From positions 18,516,501 to 18,580,500 of the forward strand of contig NC_091255.1 in the NCBI RefSeq assembly GCF_042477335.2: a DNA stretch of 64,000 nt, given 5' to 3'. Numbering within the stretch: the stretch's first letter is position 1; the number at the start of each line of letters is the position of its first letter. The notes under the pieces are model-generated. The model was not told the DNA's origin and made no database searches. It saw only the letters and a list, made by a program, of their open reading frames with translations. A program made the position numbers and the translations under genes. Origin of the DNA: Ovis canadensis. Taxonomy: Eukaryota; Chordata; Mammalia; Artiodactyla; Bovidae. This document shows positions 42,201 through 54,200 of this stretch, piece after piece.

Positions 42201-45200
42201 ATATATTATACATAATACAAAAGCTTTTCTACTACACCTGATAAAGGCTTGAGAAAGAATATTAAAAGATGGAGAAATTGGAGAACATAAACTAAATGAA
42301 ATGGGAGCACTGAATATGAAATAGAAAAAGTGGAACAAACTAGGTAAAAGTAAAAGATCATCATATAATCCGGTTGTTTTTAAACATGACTGCTCATTAG
42401 AAACATATCTGGAACTCTGGAGAAAAAAAGCAATACGTGAGCATTTGTATTTTTCAAAAAATTTCAAGATAATTTTGATATGTATCTGGATTTTTAAAAG
42501 TGATTATAGGTTTTTCTATTAGATCCTAGTTTTGGTGATATAGAGTTCTATTATTTTTCTGTTGCCCAATCATGATACAGTATTAATTGTTACATAATCA
42601 TGATAGTAAAAGATGCTTTATCAGTTTTTACAATCAATAGCCAGACAAAAAATAAAAGATAATTACAATTGCAAGCCATAATGGAAACATGATTAATTTA
42701 ACAATATAAAGTAATTACATACAATTTGGGGGGATCAAGCAGAGTGATGTGATAAGTGGAGGTGCATACAGGCACATGTTTTCATCCACCCAGTCAGTCT
42801 ATGTCTTGGTTGGCGCATTTAATCCATTTACATTTAAGGTAATCATTGAAATATATGAACCTATTACTTTTTTCCTAATTGTTTGGGGTTTACTTTCTGT
42901 TCTGTAGGTCTTTTTCTTCTCTTGTTTTTCCCGCCTAGAAAAGTTCCCTTAGCATTTGTTGTAAAGCTGGTTTGGTGGTGCTGAATTCTCTTAACTTTTG
43001 TTTGCCTGGAAACCTTTGGATTTCTCCATCAAATCTGAAGGAGAGTCTTGCTGCGTAGAATATTCTTGATTGTAATTTCTTCCCTTTTGTCACAGTAAAT
43101 ATATCATGCCGTTCCCTTCTGGCTTGAGAGTTTCTGTTGAGAAATCAGCTCATAGCCTGATTGGAGTTCCCTTGTATGTTATTTGTTGTTTTTCCCCTGT
43201 TGCTTTCAATATTTTATCTGCCTTTAATTTTTGTCAGTTTAATTATGTGTCTCGGTGTGTTCCTCCTTGGGTTTATCCTTCCTGGGACTCTCTGTGCTTC
43301 CTGGACTTGGTTGACTATTTCCTTTTACATGTTCAGGGAGCTTTCAGCTATTATCTCTTCAAATATTTTCTCAGGTCCTTACTCTCTTCTCCTTCTGAGA
43401 CCCCCATAATGTGAATATTGGTGCATTTGATGCTGTCCCAGAGGTCTCAGTCTGTCTTCATTTCCTTTCATTGTTTATATCCTCTTCTGTGGCAGTGATT
43501 TCCACCATTCTGTCTTCCAGGTCATTTATCCGTTCTTCTGCTTCAGTTATTCTGCTACGGATTCCTTCTAGTGTATTATTCATTCCTGTTTGTTTGTTAG
43601 TTCTTCTAGGTCTTTGGTAAACATTTCTTGCACCTCTCAACCTTTGCCTCCGTTCTTTTCCCAAGATCCTGGATCATGCAGCAGTAGCAGTAGCAGGATC
43701 ATCTTCACTATCATTATTCTGAATTCTTCTTCTGGAAGGTTGCCTATCTCTACTTCATTTAGTTGTTTTTCTGGGATTTTATCTTGTCCCTTCATCTGGG
43801 ACATAACTTTCTGCTTTTTCGTCATGATTAACTTTCTGTGATACAGTTTTTGTTTTAGCTGCTGTGAGACTGTGCTTCTTGCTTCTTCTGTCTACGCTCT
43901 GTTGCATGAGGCTAAGAGGCTTGTGTAAGCTTCTTGATGGGAGGGTCTGGCCATGAGAAAAACTGGGTCTTGCTCTGGTGGGCAGAACCTTGCTCACTAA
44001 AGCTTTAATCCAGTTTTCTGGTGATGGTGGGGGGGGGTGGGTGGGGTTGCACTCCCTCCCTGATAGTTTTTTGGTCTGAGGTGACCCAGCCCTGGGGTCT
44101 ACAGGCTCTATGGGAGGATTAATGGTGAAGTCCAAGAAGGCCAAGGGGGACCTTCCAGTGCCTCTGTCCCTGTGGTGAGCCCCTGCTGACCCACGCCTCC
44201 ACAGGGGGCCCCCCAACATGAGCAAGTAGTCTCCTGTGAGGTCACTGCTCCTCTCCTCTGGGTCCTGGTGCCCTCCAAGACTGGAGTCTGTTTCCCTCCA
44301 TCCCCTGGAAGAGCTCTAATCAAATCCCGCTAACCCGCAAGGCCAGATTCCCTGAGAATTCCCAGTTCCTTTGTTGGAACTGGGAAAGCCTGACGTGGAG
44401 TTCAGAACCTTCACAATAGTGTGAGAACTTCTTTGGTATCATTGTTGTCCAGTCTATGGGTCACCCACCCAGCGGGTATGGGATGTGATTTAACTGTGAT
44501 TGTGCCCCTTCTGTCTCACTGTGGCCTCTTTGTCTTTGGACGTGAGGTATCTCTTTTTCAGTTGGGTTCCAGCATCCTCCTGTCAGTGGTGGTTCAACAG
44601 CTTGTTGCAATTTTGGTGCTCTCACAGGAAGAGATGAGTGCACGTCCTTCAGCTCGGCCGTCTTGAACCAGAAGCCAAGGTCTCTGCTTTTTTAATAAGC
44701 TGTCTAGGTTTACCATAGATTTCCTTCCAAGGAAATGTCATGGCTGCAGTCACTGTACACAGTGCTTTTGAAACCCAAGAAAATAGAATCTGTGACTTTT
44801 TCTGCTTTTTTCCCTTCCATTTACCGCAAAGTGATGGATCAGTTTTGAAGCAGAAGTAGATGTTTTTCTGGCATTCCCTTGCTTTCTCTATGATCCAACG
44901 AATGTTGGCACTTTGATCTCTGTTTCCTCTGCCTTTTCTAAAGGCAACTTGTACATCCAAAAGTTCTTGGTTCATGTACTGCTGAAGCCTAGCTTGAAGG
45001 ATTTTGAGCACTACCTTGCTAGCATGTGAAATGAGTGCAGCTGTATGATAGTTTGAATATTCTTTGGCATTGCCGTTCTTTGGGATTGGAATGAAAGCTG
45101 CCCTTTTCCCTGGGTTCACTCGCTGGTCAGGGAACAAGACCCTGCATGCCACAACTAAAGATTGCTCATGCTGCAAGTAAGACCCAGTACAGCCAAATAA

Positions 45201-48200
45201 ATAAATAAATATTTTAAAAGATAATTGCCTTCAAAAAGCCTTGTCAGGTTCAGGTGAATGTACTAGAATTTTTAAAAACTACGATTTAGGTAAAGAATCT
45301 GGCTGCAATGCAGGAGACCTGGGTTTGATTCCTGGGTTGGGAAGATCCCCTGGAGAAGGAAATGGCAACCCCCTCCAGTATTCTTGCCTGGAGAATCCCA
45401 TGGACACAGGAGCCTGGTGGGGTACAGTTCATGGCGTTGCAAAAGAGTTGGACACGACTGAGCGACTAACGCTTTGAAAAAAAAAAAAAAAAAAAAAAAA
45501 CTACGATTTAGGAATAAAAGCTTTTTACACAGCATGGGAAGGAGAGAGAAGGATGAATTGAGAAAGTAGCATTGACATATATACATATTCATGGATAAAA
45601 TAGATAATTAGTGGGAAGCAGCTGTATAACACAAGGAGCCCAGTCTGGCACTCTGTGGTGACCTAAAGGAGTGGGGGAGGGTGGGGGAGGGGGCTCCCGA
45701 GGAGGGGAATATGTTTATAATTATGACGGATTCAAGTTGTTGTACGGCAGAAACAAGCCCAACATTGTAAAACAGTTATCCTCCAATTAAAGAAAAGAAA
45801 TTTTAATAAAAGCTCTTAAGAAAATTTTAGGAATGGCATACATGTAGTAGCACTAAGCTGAAACTCCAATACTTTGGCCACCTGATGCAAAGAGCCAGCT
45901 CATTGGAAAAGACCCTGATACTGGGAAAGATCGAAGGCAAAAGGAGAAAAGGGCAATGGAGGGTGAGACGGTTAGATAGCATCACCAACTCAATGACATG
46001 AACTTGTGCAAACTCCGCGAGATGGTGGAGGACAGGAAAGCCTGGCGTGCTGCAGTCCATGGGGTCGCAAAGAGTCACGACCTAGCGACTGAACGACAGC
46101 AACAGTAGCACTGACCTTAAGTGCACAGCTTCATTTTCTTTAATGTATGTGTACATCCAAGTAGCCATTACTCAGATCAAAGTATCGAACATTTCTAGAA
46201 TCCCATAAGAATCCCTTCCCCGTCTACCCTCCTCCATCGCCAGAGGTAACCACTCCTCTGACTTACCTCATCGTTGACTGTTTAAGACAGTGGTCTTCAA
46301 AGTGTGGTCTGTGGAATTCTGGGAGTCCCCAGGACCTTTCTTGGGCCTACAAGGTCAACACTATTTTTATAAGGCGTTTCTTACCTTTTTCACCTTAGTG
46401 ACATTGGCGTAGTGGGTAAAACTGCTGTTGCTTTAGGACAAATGAAAATAGTGGTACAAAATATACTAGTAGCCATTATATTCCTTAGCATCATGCACTC
46501 AGATTTTTTTTTAAAGGGCAGTTTCACATAAGAATTTCTTTGATGTATTAGAAAGTTATTAATTTTATTAAAGTTCAATCCTTGAGTATGTGTAACTTTT
46601 AGTATTCTGTGACAAATGTTTTTTTGGTGTGTGTGGGATGACACAAACACTTTTGCTGCATACTAAAGTATGTACATGATTGTCTTGAGGAAAAGCACTT
46701 GTGAAGTTGATTGAATTCTGAGCTGAATTAGCCTTCCCCCCAACCCTGCCAAACATTTTTACTTAAAAAACTGACATATTGGTTATTTAGACTTGAGTAT
46801 TGGACAGTTGTGTTCTTGGAAATTAATAAAGTGAGTCTTTCATTAGAAGAAAAATAATCTAGCTGCCTTCTATTAAGGCAGTGCCAATGATTACATTTGA
46901 GCTTTTAAGCAAGAATTAGACTTTTGAAAAACTTATATCACCCACAGTGAGCTTAGTAGCTTTCCAATTTGATTTTCCTGATATCAGTTATTAATAAATG
47001 TGATTTCTAAAAAATATTGTATAATGAAATGTGTCAGTATTTAGAAGATCAGCATGATTCAGTAAATCAATATTTTCCAAAAACCAATGCATTTTATTAT
47101 AAAACCATGCATGGGTGAAAGATCCATTCAAAGTTCAAGATGGACTAATTGATTTTCATGTAATGGAGTACGAAGAGTCCATGTTACAGCCAGCTTTTAA
47201 GAATCTACCATTTGTTGAATTTTGGTAGAGTATCAGAGAAGAACCTTTCTTTTCCAACTATCTATGTGAAGGTTGATATGTATGTTTGAAGCAGATATGA
47301 GAATCTAGCTGCCTTCTATTGTCAAACGTTAAAGAGATTTGCAAAAGTGTAAAACAAATGCCACTCCTTAAATTTTTTTGACAGATAGTTATTTATCATA
47401 AAATGTTATATTAACATGTAATGGGTTTATTATTATTTTCAAATAATTTTTTTTCAAATAAATTTTTAAAATTTGGGAGTCAGCTTCTAATATGTAGTTA
47501 TTAATGGATTTGTTGTTCAATTGCTCATTTGTGTCCGACTCTTTGAGACCCCATGGACTGCAGCACACGAGGCTTCCCTGTCCTTCACCATATTCCAGAG
47601 CTTGGTCAAACTCATGTCCATGGAGTCAGTGATACCATCCAACCACCTCATCCTCTCTTACCTCCTCCTCCTCCTGCCCTCAGTCTTTCCCAGCGTCAGG
47701 GTCTTTTCTAATGGATATAACCCACATAATCAAAAGCCCTTTGAGGTACTCAGTAAGAGTCCTGAGACCAAAATGGTTGAGAAATGCTAGTTTAAGGCAT
47801 TAACTTAAAAAAAAATTTTTTTTGGAGTATAATTGATTTACAGTGTTGTATCAGTTGTACAGTAAAGTGAATCAGTTACACATATACATATATCCACTTT
47901 TTTTAGATCCTTTTCCCATATAGAGTATTACAGAGTATTGCACAGAGTTCCCTAAGCTCTACAGCAAGTCCTTATTAGTTATCTATTTTATACGTAGTAG
48001 TATGTATATTTGGAGAAGGAAATAGCAACCCACTCCAGTATTCTTGCCTGAAGAATTCCATGGACAAAGAGCCTGGCAGGCTACAGTCCATGGGGTTGCA
48101 AAGAGTTGGACACATCTAAGCAACTAACACATACACACACAGTGTGTATATTTAAGTCTTCTAATTTAAACCCCCGTAAATCCCCTGATAACCATAAGTT

Positions 48201-51200
48201 TATTTTCTACATCTGTAACTCTGTTTCTGTTTTGTAAATAAGTTCATTTGTACCCCTTCTTTAGATTCCACATATAAGCAATGACATATGATATTTGTCT
48301 TTCTCTGACTTCACTCAATATAACAATCTCTGGATCCATCCATGTTGCTGCAAACGGCATTATTTCATTCTTTTTATGGCTGAGTAATATTCCATTGAAT
48401 ATATAAGAATGAACTCTTGACTATAATAAAGAGTTATTGTAATCTTAAGTGAGTAAAGAAAAATGCTTCATGGAGGAGTTGGAAGTGAATTTGGCATTCT
48501 AGGATGAAGATTGGGATGCTGTGGTGAAGAGAATTTTGGAGGGATATGGCATGTGTTTAAGGCTTTGAGTCTCTCAGAGGTTCAAGAGAGGAGGGAACAG
48601 ATGTATACCTATGGCTGATTCATGTTGATGTATGGCAGAAACCAACATCATATTGTAAAGCAATTATCCTTCAATTAAAAATAAATACATTTTAAAAAAT
48701 TGACCAAAAAAGTAATACGCAGTCATTATGGAGGGTTTGTAAGGCTAGAATAGTGTACATTAGAAAAGAAATCTTTTTTATTCTGACCTCAGCTGCTGGA
48801 AATAACTGAATGATTTGTTAATTTTTTTTTTAAGCTGCAATGTGCAGCTTGCAGAAACTTAGTTCTGTACCCTCAGCAGTGAAATCTCAGTGTCTTAACC
48901 ACTGGACCACCAGGGAATTCCCATACTGATTGTTTATTGTACTCAAAGGCAAGGAAATTAAAAGGACACAGAAGTCAGCTTGAAAGAACTAATGATGATG
49001 ACTTTGATGACTTAGTGAAGTGGGAGATGCCAGACTTAACATTGTGAAGTTACTCTTTTTCTCTTTGTACTGAGTATTTTTGTAGGAAAATACTTTAAAC
49101 CTACATAAACACCCCACTCCTTATCAGACTTTTTTTTTTTTTTTCCCCTTATCAGACTTTAAGTCCATTTCTTAAAATGGGTTCAGAATATCCTATTTTG
49201 TTCAGTGGTTTAAAGTCTGTTATTGTCATCATTTTGATTCTAACATTGTCTCAGCTTTGGCCAGTGAGAGCTCTTTCAAATTGGCTTCTGCGTCCTATCA
49301 ACTTGCTTGCTTTCTGTCACAACAATCAGTCAGTAGTTTAACCTAATCTACGAATAACCGTTTTAGTACTTTTTTCTTTTTGGTGGTATTCCTGAGTGCT
49401 TTGTTCTTGAATATTACCTGTGTATAACATATTTCCATAGTTCTTGACTAAGATAGGCACTGACTTGACTTTTAAAAATCAGTTAACCTCAAAAAGACCA
49501 CTCACTTTGGAAAAAAACTTTATTCTCTATATTTGTTTCATCAGTCTTTTGTTATGCATCAACTCTACAAAAGTGAACCTTAAGTCAAAGAGGCTTTTTT
49601 CACAAGGGTGTCCCTTTCTCTCTACCAAATTGATAGAATTTTTAGAACATTCGGTTAATATATTTATGTCTTCATACTTTATGTTTCTGTTCATTATTAA
49701 TTAGGTTATGATAAAAATATAACAATATAAAAGAAGAAAAATTGAATACCCTTGCAACTATGTTCCGATGTTATTGTATGTAAAACATTGTAATGCTGTT
49801 ACTTGAACAGTACCATAAACTTGAAGTGCTTATTTTTGTTAGGAAAAAACTGGCTGTTTTTCCAAAATATTTGAAAAAATATTTCCAAAGTATTTTTCCT
49901 GTGCATTCCATTAATCATTTAATAATACCAAAATCTTTTAGTTTTAAAATATCTAAAACTTACGGCTTGCATATTTTATGCTAATTGACTCTAACTAGTT
50001 TATAATATTAGCTAAAAGAGGCAATTAGATACTTCTTATCTGTGTCCTTTTTTGTAATTTCACTATTACTTATTACTTCAGTAAGTGGAAGCACCACTAT
50101 ATGATGGGAGTGGAATAACAATGCAATAATCTTTTAGTTTTACTGAATATTCGCTGTTTCATTGAATCTAATGCCATTAGTTTTGATGCCTATTTAAAAA
50201 ATTAATTTATTTTAAGGATGCATATTTTTAATGTACTGTTTAATGCATTTAAAAATCGTTTAGGTTCTTCTAACCCCCTGCTTGCTGTGACTGTGTTTTG
50301 ATCTTTGATTCTTCCTGTGCGGTGCGGTGCTATGCTCAGTCACTCGGTGGTGTCCGACTCTTTGCGACCCCATGGACTGTAACCGGCCAGGCTCCTCTGT
50401 CCATGGGCTTTCCCAGGCAAGAATACTGGAGTGGGTTGCCATTTCCTCCTCCAGGGGATCTTCCCGACCCAGGGATCAAACCTGCATCTCCTGCATTGGC
50501 AGGTGGATTCTTTACCACTGAACCACCTGGGAAGCCCTGATTCTTCCTGGTGCCCCTAGAAACAATGCAAAATGCCTTCACATTCTTTAAAACACTTGTA
50601 GTATCTACCTCGTATGTACCAAATGTATGATTTACTTGAAATATCTTATATGAGGTGAATTTGGGGAAAAATAAAATATTCAAATTAGCTTCAATTTAAT
50701 GTTTTCACAGGTGCTGGAGAAAATTTGGAGAATACAATGGCAGCCTTTCAACAGTAAGTATATAGAAAGGCATTCTTTTACAGTTTATCATTAAAGTGAT
50801 GATTCACAGAGTAAGTATAGTATACATGTAGCATCTGCTTGTGATAGTTGTTTCTGTTTTATTAAAATCTTTTTTTTTTTTTTTAGTTAGTCTCAAGTGT
50901 TCTAACAAGTGTTTGTCTTCTGCTTAACTGAAAAACTAGATTTGAGTTTCGGCACTATAGTGCCAGAGCTGAAAGAAGACGTTTGTAACAAGGCACATAC
51001 TGTGCATAATGCTAATTAGTTTCAGAGAGAAAGAGAAAAGGAAAACACTGTTACACTGGCTCTTGTTTATGTGTAGGATTATGTGTCTACTCAGTAATTC
51101 TTCCACAGACCTGGACCTGTTATCTGGTCTTTCTTCTTTGAAGCCTTAGGAGTAATTGATCTTTTTTTTTTTTTTAAAGGTAAATTATTTTTTCCAGTTT

Positions 51201-54200
51201 TTGAATTATTCATCTTTCCCGTGGAGGTCTTTTAGAGCACCTCACAGGGAAGCAGCAGGAGAGACAAGAACGAAAGCAGATTGCTACCTTGTTCTTGGTC
51301 TTAAAGTAATTGCTTATCATCAGTCTGTGCTAATGCTGAGAACACTGTTTTCTATTCCCTGAAAAGTAAGATAGGAAACTTGGCAAGTTAACCCCCATGA
51401 AAAACATTACTGTCCATATTTACTAAGGAAAATATTTTCTTATATAATTTTTAGCCATTTTTATGTACGCAGTTGGGGCTAATAAATCAGGATAATTTGG
51501 CTTAAGGTTTGGTTCTATTTCTCATCATTCAAAGACACTTGAGAGTTTTTTTTCCTGTTTTCGGGTCCCAAGGTACTGCTTTTCCGTAGTCATTTTGTCT
51601 AAATCCTATCCTATATTTGGCATTGCTTATTCTTCCTGCTCTAAAATATGATGCCTTTTGACTGTAATCTCAAGTCTCTTACAGCTCTAAAATGTCACTG
51701 ATGGTGAAGCAGAGTAATGTGAATTACTTTATCTTCTCTACTGAGATTATGTAGCTAGCTCCTGTAACAAAATATGTATTTAATTTTATGTGAACAATTT
51801 TCACTGTGATTCACACACACACATATACACACCCACACACACCTACATTGACTATCATTTATCAGATCCTTTTTGCCTGTGATGTAGTGATATATTTTTA
51901 CTTGGGGGAAAAACTGCTCATGACTGAGTGGTTTTAGCATTCTCTATGTAAAAATATGTTATTTTATAAGTTTTTCTTCATGTATTTTTGCTAAATCTTT
52001 ACCAGCCACTCTTATTTATGAAATTAAGACACTGAGTTGTATAATAAACTGTTTCTAAGGATGATGCATTTGTATAATACATTATTTCTAAGGATGGTAC
52101 CTAAATATTTTTTTTATCTTTGAAGATTTTGATCCCTTGAAAAATTTTTTTATATTCAAAGAATATCTAATTTAGATGATTTTACCTGCTGGATACAACA
52201 TTTTATTTCCTGTCTTCAAGCAGTTTGTTTTTATATTGTTTTGTTCAAGCAGTAACTATTGAAAAGTACCACAGCCTTCTCTATCATGTGGTAGCTTTCT
52301 ATAACTTTAGTTTTTTGGAGGTTTTTCTGGTACTTTAAAAGAAGAAAGCACCTCTTCCATATATTAAGGCTGTTTAACTCTTTCATTGTATGGCTGTTTG
52401 CTAACTGACTTTGGAATTTATATAAAACCTAAACCAAATAGGCTTTAATTTTAAACTTAAAAAAATATTTTTGATGGTGGTGGTAATAGTAATGATTTGG
52501 GTTTTTGTTTTGTTTAATGCATCAGGATATTGTCAATAAGTACTTTTTATAATTGTACTTTCATTTATAAATATTTATTTAACCACTAGGACACTTACAA
52601 AGGTTTTTTTAAATATACCTACTTCATGAACAACAAGAAAAAACTTTACGCATACTATTTTCAAAGTATTGTATATGAAAAAAATTAACAGTTATAATCC
52701 ATAATTGGCAAAAGATAGATACTGTGCGTAAGTATAGTTTATCCTTGATAGGGTAAGTAGTTGAAGAAGAAATAGTGAAAATACAATGAGCAGCTAAAAC
52801 TTAGATCTCATTTGTTACATATATTTAAATCTTATTTATATATTAATATCTGTGTATATTGAAAAAGCATATATATTATGACATGGAGGTAAAGATGATA
52901 TTAAAGAAAGTATAAATAGTTGGTATGGGAAGCCTGGTTAAAATTAATCAGAAAATTGAAAAGATATCAGGACTAGAAAAGCTATCATTTGGTGGAGAGG
53001 AAGAAGCTCCTTTTAAAAATGTGAAACGTTTGAGGTTAAAACATGAGGTTATGTGGACAAGATACATCTAGAAAATTGAAAGGACCTTAAGAGTATATGG
53101 AAAATTAATTCATTATGTATTTATTATATTATAGTAGGGCTAAAGAAATAATTAGTACTGACAAAGAGAAATAATTCTATTTCACAGTTTATAAAAAATT
53201 ATTTAATCTGGCTTATAAAATAATTTCATGGACTTCCCTGGTGGTCCAGTGGTTAAGAATCTGCCCGCCAGTGCAGGGGACACAGATTTGATCCCCAGTC
53301 CAGGAAGACTCCACATGCCACAGGGCACCTAAGCCCACATGCCATAACTACTGAGCCCGCTTGCCACAGCTAGTGAAAGCCCACATGCAGCAATGAAGAC
53401 CCAGTGCAGCCAAAAAATAAGTAAATAAACAAATTTTAAAAATGATTTTACAGACACCTTAAGTTATGAATTAGAGAAGGAAATGGCAACCCACTCCAGT
53501 ATCCTTGCCTGGAAAATTCCATGGACAGAGGAGCCTGACAGGCTACAGTCCATGGAGTCACAAAGGGTCAGACACAACTGAGTGACTTCACTTTCTTTCT
53601 TTCTTAAGTTATGAATATGGTTCTTCTGGGATTCTTTGAGAATAAGAATTTTCCTTATTGATCTCAGTCCCTAGATCTAGCTCTGGTACTAATAGGCTCT
53701 CACTAATCAATTACTGAGTGGCACATGGAATGGAGCACTCAGGAACAAAGCTGACTATTAACAGAAGTTAGAGGCAGAACCCCATTTCTAATAAGCATGG
53801 AACCGAAAACTGAAAAATTGTACCACAAAGACACACACACTCACACATGCAGAGCCAATAAACCCTTGAGTATGTAAAGTGTGGTTCTTAAGAGCTAATA
53901 AAACTAGGTTATTAAACTAGGCTGCTGTTGTGAATACCCATAGGACAGTTTGATCCCTGTGGTATTAATATGAATGGTAAAAGAAAGAAGCAAATTGTAT
54001 CAGCAATAGCTGGAAGCGTAAGTTGGCAGACAGTCAAACTAATTAATCAGTGACCTGATTCTCATGGTAAAATTTTTTACAATGTCTAATTAATACAATA
54101 CTAATTATCTCATCTCTGAAGTGGAAATACTATAACCTCAATGTTTTGAGGAATACATGAGATTCAAATGAATTCTTTAACATAGAGTCTGTTGTAAGTT

